From: Acinetobacter pseudolwoffii
GTDB lineage: Bacteria > Pseudomonadota > Gammaproteobacteria > Pseudomonadales > Moraxellaceae
Direction: 5' to 3'
Assembly (NCBI RefSeq): GCF_002803605.1
Contig: NZ_PHRG01000004.1
Location: forward strand, 124,001-188,000
Length of the DNA stretch: 64,000 nucleotides
Shown: piece after piece, positions 42,397-52,460 of the stretch
Layout: each line of letters opens with the position of its first letter
Numbering within the stretch: the first letter of the stretch is position 1
Notes under the pieces: generated by a model
Seen by the model: the letters and a program-made list of their open reading frames with translations, nothing else
What the model was told of the DNA's origin: nothing
Databases searched by the model: none
Translations under genes and position numbers: made by a program

Positions 42397-42762
42397 ATGA
42401 TGAGTTTAGAATTTTTATTAGCCTCCGCCATTGGTCTACTCGCCGCCACCGGAATCTATCTGATTCTGCGTGCGCGTACTTTTCCGGTGGTGCTGGGCTT
42501 GGCCATGATTGGTTATGCGGTCAACCTGTTTTTATTTGCCATGGGGCGGATCCAGATGAATTCGCCTGCCGTATTGACCGAGGCCTCCAGAGTCACCGAT
42601 CCCCTTCCGCAGGCACTGGTGCTGACCGCCATCGTGATTGGCTTTGCCACCACTGCCTTTATTGTTCAGCTGGCACTGCGTAGCCGTTATGAATCAGGAA
42701 CAGACCACGTTGATTCAAAAGAAGAAACACCTCAGATTGACCCACGTGAGGATGAGCCTTAA
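42397..42762 (+). CDS. mrpC: Mrp/Mnh cation:proton antiporter subunit C
   Basis: A NuoK-like small membrane subunit of 121 residues with three membrane helices and the family stretch RARTFPVVLGLAMIGYAVNL. The polar C-terminal tail is acidic. It starts 4 bases after mrpA with GAGGA upstream, and its stop overlaps the start of mrpD. Confidence 0.94.
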   Translation: MMSLEFLLASAIGLLAATGIYLILRARTFPVVLGLAMIGYAVNLFLFAMGRIQMNSPAVLTEASRVTDPLPQALVLTAIVIGFATTAFIVQLALRSRYESGTDHVDSKEETPQIDPREDEP

Positions 42763-44570
42763 TGACTGATTTTCTTCACTTCTGGTCTCAACATACGCCA
42801 ATTTTCAGTATTCTTTTACCGGCCCTTACCGCTTTTAGTCTGGTACTTTTAGGCAATCCGGGTTCTGGCTCCCTGACCACAGACTGGCGTCAGCCTTGGC
42901 GTCGTGGTATCAGCCATATCTCGGGTATCTTGGGTCTGATCATTGCGGTCAGTTATTTAATTGACAGCAGTCAGGGTCAAGTCAGTGTATATACACTGGG
43001 CGAATGGGCGGCACCTTTTGGGATCGTGCTGGTGCTGGACCAACTCTCTGCCATGATGCTGGTGTTGACCTATGCCCTGGCAGTACCGGTGGTCTGGTAT
43101 GCCAGTAAAGAATGGGATACCCGTGGCCGTTATTTCCATACCATGGTGCATTTCCTGCTGATGGGCCTGACCGGCGCCTTCCTGACCGGTGACTTATTCA
43201 ACCTGTTCGTATTCTTTGAAATCTTGCTGATGGCGTCCTATGTGCTGCTATTGCATGGACAGGGCAAGGCGCGTTTCCAGCTGGGAATTCATTATGTCAC
43301 CATTAACCTGCTGGCTTCTGCGCTGTTCCTGATTGGACTCGGCATGATTTATGGCAGTGTCGGCAGTCTGAACATGGCCGATGTGGCGCGCTTAATGCCT
43401 ACCTTGGCAGAAGATCAGCATAAACTGGCTGTTGCCGGTGGACTCATGCTATTCGTGGTCTTCGGGATTAAGGCGGCAATGCTGCCGGTTGGCTTCTGGT
43501 TACCCAAAACCTATGCCGTAGCCACCACCCCTGTTGCCGCACTCTTTACCATCATGACCAAAGTCGGGATCTATGCGATTTTGCGAATCAATGGAACTGT
43601 TTTTGATGATGAATACAGCCATCAGATTCTGATGAACTGTCTACTGGTGATCGGTCTGATTACTTCAGTCTATGGTGTCATTTGTGCGATTGGTACAGAA
43701 CGCCTGCGCCGTTTTGTCGGCTTTATGGTGCTGTCTTCAGTCGGCACGATTCTGGTGGCGATTGGCATGAATACGACTGCAGCCTGGGCCGGCGCCCTGT
43801 ACTATATGGTACACAGTACCCTGATTGCTGCAGCATTTTATATCCTGTCTGGCTGGATTACCTCACAGCGCGGTGAGTTCAAAGATCATTTTAAAATCGC
43901 ACCGCTGATGAAACAGAACAAGCTGGTTTCGATTATCTATTTCATCATTGCCTTGATGATGGCCGGTCTGCCACCGTTCAGCGGCTTCTTTGGCAAAGTC
44001 TTTATTTTGCAGGCTTCTGCCAATTCAGAGCATCAGATGATCATTATCCTGACCATTCTGCTGGTGAGTTTCCTCAGTATTCTGGCTTTTACTCGAGTCG
44101 GCTTTATGCTGTTCTGGCGCTCGACCAAACCTGAAGATGATTTGAATTCTGACGATTTCCACAAATATGAAGCTTTACCCAGTAAGGCACCTGCACGTAA
44201 TGATCACACGATCTATTTGCTACTTGCCGGCTTAACAGCTTATGTTGTATTTGCTGGACCGATCTATCAATATAACTATCAGACGGCAGAACAGATTAAA
44301 AACAATCCGGTCTATGAAGCTGCCCTGTTAAAACGTGATGCAGAAGGTCAATTTATTAGTGTGCAACCCTTTGATCCAAGTTATTTGCCAGAAACCAAAT
44401 ATGGTGGCGAGGTGGTGGATCCAAATGCACATCTGATTCCTTATATGATTTCAGAAGCCACTTTGGAAGGTGAAAATATTTCTGAATTCAAACAACGTCA
44501 GATTGACCAGCAGCATATTGAACAAACCCAACATGATGATAATCAACTTAAACCGGCGGAGGGACCTTAA
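42762..44570 (+). CDS. mrpD: Mrp/Mnh cation:proton antiporter subunit D
   Basis: NuoN/NuoM-like proton-channel subunit. At 602 residues it has about 14 membrane helices in the first 500, with FFEILLMASYVLLLHG (conserved Glu on a membrane helix) and KAAMLPVGFWLPKTYAVA (conserved Lys). The last 80 residues are polar, beyond the final helix, and longer than in the Bacillus protein. It overlaps mrpC by one base and mrpE by one base. Confidence 0.95.
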   Translation: MTDFLHFWSQHTPIFSILLPALTAFSLVLLGNPGSGSLTTDWRQPWRRGISHISGILGLIIAVSYLIDSSQGQVSVYTLGEWAAPFGIVLVLDQLSAMMLVLTYALAVPVVWYASKEWDTRGRYFHTMVHFLLMGLTGAFLTGDLFNLFVFFEILLMASYVLLLHGQGKARFQLGIHYVTINLLASALFLIGLGMIYGSVGSLNMADVARLMPTLAEDQHKLAVAGGLMLFVVFGIKAAMLPVGFWLPKTYAVATTPVAALFTIMTKVGIYAILRINGTVFDDEYSHQILMNCLLVIGLITSVYGVICAIGTERLRRFVGFMVLSSVGTILVAIGMNTTAAWAGALYYMVHSTLIAAAFYILSGWITSQRGEFKDHFKIAPLMKQNKLVSIIYFIIALMMAGLPPFSGFFGKVFILQASANSEHQMIIILTILLVSFLSILAFTRVGFMLFWRSTKPEDDLNSDDFHKYEALPSKAPARNDHTIYLLLAGLTAYVVFAGPIYQYNYQTAEQIKNNPVYEAALLKRDAEGQFISVQPFDPSYLPETKYGGEVVDPNAHLIPYMISEATLEGENISEFKQRQIDQQHIEQTQHDDNQLKPAEGP

Positions 44571-45088
44571 TGGCTGAATCATTCCTGCAACGTTGGTTCC
44601 CGCACCCGTTGGTTTCTGTAATCGTGGGACTCAGCTGGACTTTACTGTCACATAGCACAGAAGCCGGAACCTTGCTGGTGGCCCTGCTTCTGGCGATTGT
44701 CATTCCCAAAATGGTCGCGCCGTTTATTGACTATACCCCGAATATCCAGTGGCGGCCTGCGCTGCGTCTGTTCTTTGTCGTGGTCTGGGACATTGTGGTG
44801 GCCAATCTTAAAGTTGCAAAACTGGTCTTGGGGCCGACCAAAAACCTACATCCCAAATGGTTCCGTGTGCCTCTGGAAACCGAGCATGAAGAAGTCAACA
44901 CCTTACTGGCCATGATTATTACCACTACACCGGGCACAGTCACTGCCGGTATTGATCAGGATCGTGGTGATATTCTGGTGCATGCTTTAAGCACGGATGA
45001 TGAAGCAGCTGAAATCGAGCTGATCAAACAACGTTATGAACAGCCCTTGCTTAAAATTTTCAGCGCACAGACAGGAGAAAAAATATGA
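44570..45088 (+). CDS. mrpE: Mrp/Mnh cation:proton antiporter subunit E
   Basis: A 172-residue subunit with two or three N-terminal hydrophobic segments, the RLFFVVVWDIVVANLKVAKL region and the conserved ITTTPGTVTAGID motif. The overlap TAATG with mrpD and the ATGA overlap with mrpF imply coupled translation. Confidence 0.94.
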   Translation: MAESFLQRWFPHPLVSVIVGLSWTLLSHSTEAGTLLVALLLAIVIPKMVAPFIDYTPNIQWRPALRLFFVVVWDIVVANLKVAKLVLGPTKNLHPKWFRVPLETEHEEVNTLLAMIITTTPGTVTAGIDQDRGDILVHALSTDDEAAEIELIKQRYEQPLLKIFSAQTGEKI

Positions 45089-45360
45089 CGATTCTGCCTT
45101 ATGCATTAATGATTTGCCTGGGTGCAGTCACTGTCTCGATGTTACTCTGCCTGATCCGACTCATTACCGGCCCTTCTATCGTTGACCGCCTCCTGGCACT
45201 CGATACCCTGTTCCTGAATGCCACCTGTCTGATTGTCATTTTGGGAATTTACTGGAGCAGCACTTTTCTGTTTGAAGAGGCTTTACTGGTGGCGATGCTC
45301 GGCTTTGTCTCTACAGCAGCCTTGGCGCGTTATTTCACCACTGGCCATGTCATCGACTAG
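45085..45360 (+). CDS. mrpF: Mrp/Mnh cation:proton antiporter subunit F
   Basis: A 91-residue subunit with three membrane helices and the family motif RLITGPSIVDRLLALDTL. It overlaps mrpE by four bases and precedes mrpG by ten. Confidence 0.94.
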   Translation: MTILPYALMICLGAVTVSMLLCLIRLITGPSIVDRLLALDTLFLNATCLIVILGIYWSSTFLFEEALLVAMLGFVSTAALARYFTTGHVID

Positions 45361-45370
45361 GAGTTTTTAA

Positions 45371-45775
45371 ATGCCGTTAATTTTAGAAATACTAGTTTCG
45401 ATTTTTTTATTGATTGGTGCTTTCTTCATGCTGGTCGGAGGGATCGGGATGGTGCGCCTGCCCGATCTGTTTATGCGGCTGCATGCACCGACCAAATCCA
45501 GTACCTTGGGCTTGGGCAGTTTTCTGATTGCCGCGATTATTTTTTCTGCCATGTACGGCCGTTTCGGTTTTGCTGAAGTGCTGATTACCCTATTTGCCTT
45601 TATCACTGCGCCAGTATCGGCCAATCTGATGGCGCAGGCAGCATTGCATTTACGTTTACGCTCACTAAGTGGTGAGGTTCCAGAAACACTAGAGCGTCCC
45701 CTGCCTTGGCAACGTTCACGTCGCCGTGCTTTTTATGAGAAAAAAATGAATCATAAAAATGATGATCTCACTTGA
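45371..45775 (+). CDS. mrpG: Mrp/Mnh cation:proton antiporter subunit G
   Basis: A 134-residue subunit with three membrane helices and the conserved GGIGMVRLPDLFMRLHAPTK. The basic C-terminal tail (RSRRRAFYEKKM) is cytoplasmic. It is last in the operon, 64 bases before a bidirectional terminator. All subunits needed for an Mrp complex are therefore present (A/B fused, C, D, E, F, G). Confidence 0.94.
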   Translation: MPLILEILVSIFLLIGAFFMLVGGIGMVRLPDLFMRLHAPTKSSTLGLGSFLIAAIIFSAMYGRFGFAEVLITLFAFITAPVSANLMAQAALHLRLRSLSGEVPETLERPLPWQRSRRRAFYEKKMNHKNDDLT

Positions 45776-45839
45776 TTTGGACTATTTTTAGATAGGTCGA
45801 TTCACTTCTAATGTTTAAAGTTTCAATAAAGCCAGCTAT

Positions 45840-45868
45840 AAAAAAGCCACCCGAAGGTGGCTTTTTTA
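45840..45868. terminator. Bidirectional terminator between mrpG and rbfA
   Basis: Stem AGCCACC/GGTGGCT with loop CGAA (45845-45862), with A and T runs on either side, between convergent operons. Confidence 0.92.
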
Positions 45869-45880
45869 TTGTCCTAAGAC

Positions 45881-46285
45881 TTATTCATCATCTTTTTTTG
45901 CTTCAGCTTCAGGTAAATCCTTCACAGCTTCAGCAATCAGACCAAACATATAGTTACCATAGGCATTGGTCTTGTCGTAATGGAAACGTAGACGAGGTGT
46001 AATACGGGTTTTGATACGACGGCTCAGTTCGTGACGCAGGAAACCAGAGGCTTTGTTTAACACCTCTAAAGTTTCTTTATTCGCCGCTTCACTTTGTTCA
46101 TCGCCCAGCTCACGTCCCATAACAGTGACATAAACTTCCGCATATCCCAAGTCCGGGCTCACCTTCACGGCAGAGATGGTCACCAGACCACCTAAGCGTG
46201 GATCTTTCAGCTCCTGACGGATCAGTTCTGACAACTCGCGTTGTACTGTATCCGCCATACGCTTCAGACGTTGACTACCCGCCAT
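45881..46285 (-). CDS. rbfA: Ribosome-binding factor A
   Basis: KH-fold factor needed for maturation of the 30S subunit and 16S rRNA 5' end. The 134-residue protein begins GSQRLKRMADTVQRELSELI and has DPRLGGLVTISAVKVSPDL and the KTRITPRLRFHYD stretch. Start and stop overlap with infB by one base. It is the last gene of the rimP-nusA-infB-rbfA operon here; truB, rpsO and pnp, which follow in E. coli, are not present. Confidence 0.96.
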   Translation of the reverse strand: MAGSQRLKRMADTVQRELSELIRQELKDPRLGGLVTISAVKVSPDLGYAEVYVTVMGRELGDEQSEAANKETLEVLNKASGFLRHELSRRIKTRITPRLRFHYDKTNAYGNYMFGLIAEAVKDLPEAEAKKDDE

Positions 46286-48996
46286 TAAAGACTCCGTTTA
46301 ATCAGTTGAACATCGTACACTTCGATCTTATCCAGTGCTTTGATGTCTTTATAACCTTTCACCGCAAGACCACATTCCATACCGGCACGAACTTCTTCAA
46401 CCACTTCTTTATAGCGACGAAGAGATTCAAGCTCGCCCTGGAATACCACCACGTCATCACGGAGTACGCGAATCGGTTTGTTACGATGCAATACGCCTTC
46501 AAGAACCATACAGCCCGCAGCCGCACCGAATTTACTTGAGTGGAATACTTCACGTACTTGTGCAACACCCAGAATCGTTTCACGATGTTCAGGTGCCAGC
46601 TTACCGCTCATTGCTGCTTTCACATCATCAATCAATTGATAGATAATTGAGTAGTAACGAATGTCGATGCTGTCTGCATCGGCTTTTTGACGCGCAGTGT
46701 TGTCCGCACGAACGTTAAAGCCAAGTAGAACTGCTTCTGAAGATTCAGCCAGTGTTACGTCAGACTCGGTGATTGCACCAACGCCCGAACCAATAATACG
46801 TACTTTCACTTCATCCGTTGCAAGTTCAGCAAGTGCAACATGCAAGGCTTCCAGTGTACCGCGTACGTCAGTTTTCAGCACCACGTTCACGATAGGCACA
46901 TCTTTCTTGCCCATAGACGCCATGATGTTTTCAAGACGCATTGCAGATTGACGCTCAAGACGTTTTTGACGTTCACGATCCATACGTGCATCGGCAACTT
47001 CACGTGCTTTTTTCTCATCGCTAACAACAAGAACTTCGTCACCTGCCATTGGCGCTTCTGGAAGACCCAAAATTTCCACTGGAATTGAAGGACCTGCAGA
47101 TTTGATACGCTGACCATTTTCATCGGTCATTGCACGAACGCGACCATAAGATGAACCAGCAAGAACCAGGTCACCCACTTTCAAGGTACCGTTTTGAACC
47201 AGAATAGACGTGACCGCACCACGGCTGTTGTCTACACGTGCTTCAATCACCACACCTTGTGCAGCACCTTCTTCCGATGCTTTCAATTCAAGCAATTCAG
47301 CCTGGATCGAAATCAGGTCTAGAAGTTCATCGATACCTTGACCAGAATGCGCCGAAACCATGGCAACCGGTACATCACCGCCCCATTGTTCAGGTACGAT
47401 CTGTTTGGTGGTCAATTCGTTCAATACGCGATCTGGATCAGCAGATTCTTTATCCATCTTGTTGATTGCAACAATGATTGGTGTACCTGCAGCACGTGCA
47501 TGGTCGATTGCTTCTGCAGTTTGTGGCATAACACCATCATCTGCTGCAACAACCAGTACCACGATATCCGTTGCTTTGGCACCACGTGAACGCATTGCAG
47601 TAAACGCTGCGTGTCCCGGAGTATCAAGGAAGGTAATAATACCTTTGTCGGTTGTAACGTGGTAAGCACCGATATGCTGGGTAATACCGCCTGCTTCGCC
47701 TTGCGCCACTTTGGCACGGCGGATACGGTCAAGAAGCGATGTTTTACCATGGTCAACATGGCCCATGATGGTAACCACTGGTGCGCGCGTTGTTTGTGCA
47801 CCACGTGCTTCTTCAGCTGCTTCAAGCAAGTTATCTTCAGCTTGCGTATCAGAAACCAATACCGGGTTATGACCCATTTCTTCTACGATTAACGCTGCAA
47901 TTTCCTGATCAATGGCTTGGTTCTGAGTAACCAGCTCACCCATTTTCATGAGAGATTTAATAACTTCACGAACCTTGATCGCCATTTTCGCAGCCAGGTC
48001 AGCCACAACAATGGTTTCACCAATTTCAACATCGTAAACCTGTTTCTTCACAGGTTTTTCGAAGCCGTGCTTGTTGCCCTGGCTGGTTTTCAAACCGCGT
48101 TTAGGCTGTTTGCTGAAGCTCTGCTCTTCCTGACCACGACGTCCACCTTTTTTCGGTGCACGTGCAGCTGGGGTATTGGTACCACGTTTGATCTCGCGGT
48201 CTTCTTTGGCAAATGAGTCCTCATATGCCTGACCCACCAGACCGGCAGCAAGCGGAGAATCGTCTACGACACGAATCGTTGCTGTTGTATCTTCAGCGGT
48301 GTACTTAGACGCCATCTGACGCATTTGTTCTAGCGTACGTTGCTGCGCTTCTTCAGCCGCTTTACGACGTGCTGCTTCTTCAGTCGCTTTTAATTGCGCT
48401 GCCTGAGCTTCACGTGCTTTTTTCTGTTCAGCCGTTTCAGTTTGTTTAACAACCTGTTTTACAATCGGCTTGTTGGTCGATTTGCGTTTTACCACGACTG
48501 CCGCTTTAGAAACTTCTTGCTTGTCGCTGGTTTGTTTTGCAGCAGCACGCATCGCTTCTAGAGCTTTACTCGCGTTATTTACGCCAGTTTTCGGAGCTTC
48601 AGCAGAAGAAGCAGCTTGTGCTGTATTCTGCTCAGGCGCAGCTTTGGCCTGTTGTTCAGCCTTGGCTTTCGCCAATGCTTCTGCTTTGATCTGTTCTGGA
48701 TCAGGCTTAACAAATGTATGCTTCTTGCGAACTTCTACATTAATCGTTTTCGCCTTACCTGAAGTACTCGCAACTTTTGCGGTACTGGTTGTTTTACGTT
48801 TCAACGTGATTTGCCCTGCTTGGCTTTCTGAACCTTGTGATTTCTTCACATGGCTCATCAAGCTATCTTGTTGTTCGGTGGTAATAATATCGTCAGCTTT
48901 ACGCTGTGGTAAACCTGCCTCACGAACCTGCTCTAGGAGCTTCTCAACTGGACGACCCACGCTGAGGGCTAACTCTTTAATCGACTTGTCCGTCAT
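46285..48996 (-). CDS. infB: Translation initiation factor IF-2
   Basis: GTPase that brings initiator fMet-tRNA to the 30S subunit. The 903-residue protein has an N-terminal IF2N domain ([20 protein letters not shown]), a long Lys/Ala/Gln-rich low-complexity linker, a second IF2N module near residue 325 ([20 protein letters not shown]), the G domain with [23 protein letters not shown] and NKMDK, then domains II-IV. The gene lies between nusA and rbfA, and the initiator tRNA genes are a few kilobases away. Internal starts giving shorter IF-2 forms are known in enterics; I cannot tell whether they exist here. Confidence 0.97.
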   Translation of the reverse strand: MTDKSIKELALSVGRPVEKLLEQVREAGLPQRKADDIITTEQQDSLMSHVKKSQGSESQAGQITLKRKTTSTAKVASTSGKAKTINVEVRKKHTFVKPDPEQIKAEALAKAKAEQQAKAAPEQNTAQAASSAEAPKTGVNNASKALEAMRAAAKQTSDKQEVSKAAVVVKRKSTNKPIVKQVVKQTETAEQKKAREAQAAQLKATEEAARRKAAEEAQQRTLEQMRQMASKYTAEDTTATIRVVDDSPLAAGLVGQAYEDSFAKEDREIKRGTNTPAARAPKKGGRRGQEEQSFSKQPKRGLKTSQGNKHGFEKPVKKQVYDVEIGETIVVADLAAKMAIKVREVIKSLMKMGELVTQNQAIDQEIAALIVEEMGHNPVLVSDTQAEDNLLEAAEEARGAQTTRAPVVTIMGHVDHGKTSLLDRIRRAKVAQGEAGGITQHIGAYHVTTDKGIITFLDTPGHAAFTAMRSRGAKATDIVVLVVAADDGVMPQTAEAIDHARAAGTPIIVAINKMDKESADPDRVLNELTTKQIVPEQWGGDVPVAMVSAHSGQGIDELLDLISIQAELLELKASEEGAAQGVVIEARVDNSRGAVTSILVQNGTLKVGDLVLAGSSYGRVRAMTDENGQRIKSAGPSIPVEILGLPEAPMAGDEVLVVSDEKKAREVADARMDRERQKRLERQSAMRLENIMASMGKKDVPIVNVVLKTDVRGTLEALHVALAELATDEVKVRIIGSGVGAITESDVTLAESSEAVLLGFNVRADNTARQKADADSIDIRYYSIIYQLIDDVKAAMSGKLAPEHRETILGVAQVREVFHSSKFGAAAGCMVLEGVLHRNKPIRVLRDDVVVFQGELESLRRYKEVVEEVRAGMECGLAVKGYKDIKALDKIEVYDVQLIKRSL

Positions 48997-49006
48997 ATAC
49001 TACCTC

Positions 49007-50491
49007 CTAGTTAAACCATGATTCGCGCGCTTTCATAATGAGTTGACCGGCTTTCTCAGCACCCAAACCTTCAATATCTTCGATATCGTCGGTCGCCTGA
49101 TCTGCCAAATCGTCAACTGTTACCACACCACGAGCTGCTAGAGCTTGCGCGATCTCTGCTGTCATGCCTTCCATTGCAACAAGTTCTTCACTTGGCGCTT
49201 GTATATTCTCTTGCTGTTGTAATGCATCAGCAAGTGCAATTTCTTTCGCACGGCTTTGCAATAATTCAACCAGTTCAGCATCAAGTTCGATTTCATCAAA
49301 CGTTTCTGCAGGGACATAAGCAATTTCTTCAAGCGAGGTGAAGCCCATTTCTACCAGTGCCATCGCCAAATCTTCCGCGATATCCAGACGTGTTACAAAC
49401 ATGTCTAGATACTGTTGCGCTTCGTTTTGTTGACGGGCGTAGTATTCCTCTTCCAGCATCATGTCCAGCTTGTAGCCAGTCAATTCTGATGCCAGACGAA
49501 CGTTCTGACCTTGTGAACCAATCGCACGAGCCAATTGATCACTCGTTGCAAAGATGATGTCTGCAGTACGGGCATCTTCATCGATGACAATACTCGATAC
49601 ATCTGCTGGTTCCAGTGCGCTGGCGATGTACTGGGCAGGGTCGTCAGACCATACCACGACATCGATACGCTCACCGTTCAATTCTTGTTGAACAGCCTGG
49701 ATACGTGTACCACGCATACCAATACATGCACCAACCGGATCAATACGGTGATCATTTGTTTTTACTGCAATTTTAGCACGCACGCCTGGTTGACGAGCTG
49801 CTGCTTTAATTTCAATAATTTCTTCAGAAATCTCAGGGATCTCTTTCTTCATCAATGCGATCAGCATATCCGGCTTGGCACGTGACAACTGGAGTTGCGC
49901 ACCACGACCTTCACGGTTCACATTGAACAGAATCGCATTCATACGTTGCTTCGGACGAAGAATTTCTTTCGGAATCATTTCTTCACGTGCAAGGTATGCT
50001 TCAGCATTATCACCCAAGTCAATGATAAAGCCATCTTTGGTTTGTTTCTTCACTTCACCATAGATCAGCTCGCCGACTTTAGATTCGTAAGCATCGGCCA
50101 CAAGTGCGCGTTCTGCTTCACGGATCTTCTGTACAATCACTTGCTTGGCAATTTGTGCTGCAATACGACCGAAATCAATCGATTCTACTTCGAGTTCACG
50201 AATATCACCAATTGACCATTGTGCAGGATCAAGATCAGAAATCGCATCCTGACACGCTGGCATTTCATGATCTTCGTCAGCGACTACTTCCCACTGACGA
50301 AAAGTACGGTAGTCACCTGTTTTGCGATCAATTTCCACACGTAAACGTGCTTCTTCAGAGCGAGTTCCTTCGTAGAATTTTTTCTTGGTCGCCGCAACTA
50401 AAGCTTGCTCAAGCGCTTCGAAAATTGCTTCACGAGGTACACCCTTTTCGTTACTAACCGTTTCAACGACGGTCAGAATTTCACGTGCCAT
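49007..50491 (-). CDS. nusA: Transcription elongation/antitermination factor NusA
   Basis: Binds RNA polymerase and nascent RNA to control pausing, termination and antitermination. The 494-residue protein has the N-terminal polymerase-binding domain, an S1 domain around residues 135-200 (GELIYGEVKKQTKDGFIIDL), two KH domains with DPVGACIGMRGTRIQAV and IGSQGQNVRLASELTG, and two C-terminal acidic repeats with FTSLEEIAYV and GVVTVDDLAD, each a helix-hairpin-helix unit. It lies 35 bases after rimP and 10 before infB. Confidence 0.97.
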   Translation of the reverse strand: MAREILTVVETVSNEKGVPREAIFEALEQALVAATKKKFYEGTRSEEARLRVEIDRKTGDYRTFRQWEVVADEDHEMPACQDAISDLDPAQWSIGDIRELEVESIDFGRIAAQIAKQVIVQKIREAERALVADAYESKVGELIYGEVKKQTKDGFIIDLGDNAEAYLAREEMIPKEILRPKQRMNAILFNVNREGRGAQLQLSRAKPDMLIALMKKEIPEISEEIIEIKAAARQPGVRAKIAVKTNDHRIDPVGACIGMRGTRIQAVQQELNGERIDVVVWSDDPAQYIASALEPADVSSIVIDEDARTADIIFATSDQLARAIGSQGQNVRLASELTGYKLDMMLEEEYYARQQNEAQQYLDMFVTRLDIAEDLAMALVEMGFTSLEEIAYVPAETFDEIELDAELVELLQSRAKEIALADALQQQENIQAPSEELVAMEGMTAEIAQALAARGVVTVDDLADQATDDIEDIEGLGAEKAGQLIMKARESWFN

Positions 50492-50525
50492 ACGTCACCT
50501 ATTCGTTAAATTTTTATTTATTCAA

Positions 50526-51050
50526 TTAATCTTGGAAGACCAAATTTGCTTTATCGATATTGTGACTGTCGATCTCCAATACCTGTTGCTTTTCTACTTC
50601 AACTTGAATCATTTCATTGTCTAGGTCGACTGCAACCAGTTTGGCCTGGAATTTACGACGGTTATCTACTGCACTAATCAGACGTAATGCTACGCTATGA
50701 CCAATATAGCCTGACATCTGTTCGAGCTGGAAGAATGGACGATCCCAGCCTGGAGAAGACACTTCAAGTGAATATTCACCCGAGATCGGATCATGAACAT
50801 CCAGCATGGCGCCGACTTGCTGCGTTACACGCACACAATCCTGAACACCAATACCACGCCCCTGTTCCTCTTCACCGTCTTCATTAACGGCCGGTTCAGC
50901 GCTTGCATCGACCGGTTTGTCGATGTAGATACGTAATAACGAACGTTTACCCTGTGGCAGGAACTCAATCCCCCAAAGGTTTACATTACAGGCTTCAACT
51001 GCCGGTGCAATCAAGTCCTGAAGTGCTTGAGTTTTATTTGATAGCTTCAT
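50526..51050 (-). CDS. rimP: Ribosome maturation factor RimP
   Basis: Early 30S assembly factor. The 174-residue protein has [20 protein letters not shown], the conserved [20 protein letters not shown] and [15 protein letters not shown] stretches. A Glu-rich insert (NEDGEEEQ) lengthens the loop between the strands. First gene of the nusA-infB operon, separated from the upstream tRNA genes by two terminators. Confidence 0.95.
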   Translation of the reverse strand: MKLSNKTQALQDLIAPAVEACNVNLWGIEFLPQGKRSLLRIYIDKPVDASAEPAVNEDGEEEQGRGIGVQDCVRVTQQVGAMLDVHDPISGEYSLEVSSPGWDRPFFQLEQMSGYIGHSVALRLISAVDNRRKFQAKLVAVDLDNEMIQVEVEKQQVLEIDSHNIDKANLVFQD

Positions 51051-51169
51051 TTACTCTCGTCATCTGGTGCGATTTTATGATCTATTTGACCACTACAAAC
51101 CAATACAAACTATAGTAGTAGTGAAACATGGAGACGTGACCAAATAATGTCGACACTACACGATAGCCA

Positions 51170-51193
51170 ATAAAAAAGGGCGTAAATCGCCCC
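51170..51193 (-). terminator. Second of two tandem terminators after the tRNA-fMet block
   Basis: Minus-strand stem GGGCG/CGCCC (51178-51192) with a 5-base loop and T6. It follows the terminator at 51235-51265 by about 40 bases and guards the rimP operon from tRNA read-through. Confidence 0.8.
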
Positions 51194-51234
51194 AATTAAG
51201 CACAATAGCGATTTTTTTTCAAATCCCACTGTGC

Positions 51235-51265
51235 AAAAAGGCCCACCTTGTTGTGAGCCTCTTTT
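51235..51265 (-). terminator. First terminator after the tRNA-fMet block
   Basis: Minus-strand stem AGGCTCAC/GTGGGCCT (51239-51260, one T-G wobble) with a 6-base loop, followed by T residues, just downstream of the last tRNA-fMet gene. Confidence 0.82.
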
Positions 51266-51273
51266 TAGAAACT

Positions 51274-51350
<77 letters not shown>

Positions 51351-51438
51351 TCAACGTGCAAAAATTATATACAAAAGATGAGAGCTTTTCAATCAAAACT
51401 GCATCATTCTGCATATTTGTCATCTGTGACTGAAAAAA

Positions 51439-51520
51439 TGGTAGTGGGTGCTGGATGTAAACCAACAACCTTCGCCAGTTTATAGAGAGTTGAGCCCGAC
51501 AAGCAATCAACTAAATCCAT
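51439..51520 (-). pseudogene. Decayed copy of tRNA-fMet
   Basis: The CCA-end half (51439-51474) matches the intact genes with a few substitutions. An insertion of about 15 bases then splits the anticodon arm, the segment TGAGCCCGACAAGC (51491-51504) matches again, and the acceptor 5' half is unrecognisable. It cannot fold as a tRNA. The right end is approximate. Confidence 0.8.
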
Positions 51521-51546
51521 AAATAACGTTTACCAAACCATTTAAA

Positions 51547-51623
<77 letters not shown>

Positions 51624-51691
51624 TCAGCGTACAAATAACATTCAGCTTAAAAAAACTTAAACTGCTTTTAAAGTTTGCATCTTTAAAAGAT

Positions 51692-51768
<77 letters not shown>

Positions 51769-51848
51769 ACAACATGCAAATTATATTTCTCAGCTTAATA
51801 ACTTATTAAACTGCCTCTTAAAAGTTTGCGTCTTTAAAAAGGATTGAT

Positions 51849-51925
<77 letters not shown>

Positions 51926-51979
51926 TCAACAGAAGTTTTTTCAGCTGCATACACCAACTTAAATTTCTGGATTATAAGT

Positions 51980-52064
51980 TGGTGCGGAAGGGGGGACTTG
52001 AACCCCCACGCCCGAAAGCACTACCACCTCAAGGTAGCGTGTCTACCAATTCCACCACCACCGC
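51980..52064 (-). tRNA. tRNA-Leu (anticodon GAG)
   Basis: An 85-base class II tRNA with a long variable arm and encoded CCA. The anticodon stem CTACC/GGTAG encloses TTGAGGT, giving anticodon GAG. The T arm is GGGGGTTCAAGTCCCCC. The acceptor GCGGTGG/CTTCCGC leaves a T5-T68 mismatch next to a G6-T67 wobble. It lies 53 bases after secG and may be cotranscribed with it; a TAGAAT box in the gap could be a -10. Confidence 0.93.
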
Positions 52065-52117
52065 AGCTGTGACGCATTCTAGTCGCATCACTGGAAAAAA
52101 GAAAGGACTAATTAAAA

Positions 52118-52447
52118 CTATTCGGTCGTTTCTGGTGCAGTTGGTGAAGTTTCATTCGATTGCACAGGCATGGTCGGCGCAGATTGAACCGTTCCCAAAC
52201 TATAGGCATTTGTGCTGTCTTTCTTGGCCAAAACAGCCAGAGTCAAACTGGTCACAAAAAATAGCGCCGTTAAAATAGCAGTCAAACGGGTCATAAAATT
52301 GCCGGAACCCGATGCCCCGAATACTGTCGCCGCACCACCGCCACCGAAAGAGGCACCAGCATCTGCACCTTTACCATGCTGAACCAAAATCAAGACAATC
52401 ATCAAAACAGCTAAGATAATATGTACTACCAGCACAAAAGTTTGCAT
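52118..52447 (-). CDS. secG: Protein-export membrane protein SecG
   Basis: Auxiliary subunit of the SecYEG translocon. The 109-residue protein has two membrane helices (about residues 3-22 and 52-72) joined by the conserved HGKGADAGASFGGGGAATVFG loop with its Gly run split by Ala residues, and a polar Thr/Pro/Ser-rich tail. It follows tpiA after 13 bases and precedes a tRNA-Leu gene, the same order as in many gamma-proteobacteria. Confidence 0.95.
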   Translation of the reverse strand: MQTFVLVVHIILAVLMIVLILVQHGKGADAGASFGGGGAATVFGASGSGNFMTRLTAILTALFFVTSLTLAVLAKKDSTNAYSLGTVQSAPTMPVQSNETSPTAPETTE

Positions 52448-52460
52448 GCTGAACTCCTAA

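Noticed and set aside
48470..49021. 183-codon open frame on the plus strand, rich in Ala, Cys and Phe
   Set aside because: Antisense to the Lys/Ala-rich linker of infB; the odd composition comes from the repeated AAA/GCA-type codons on the other strand.
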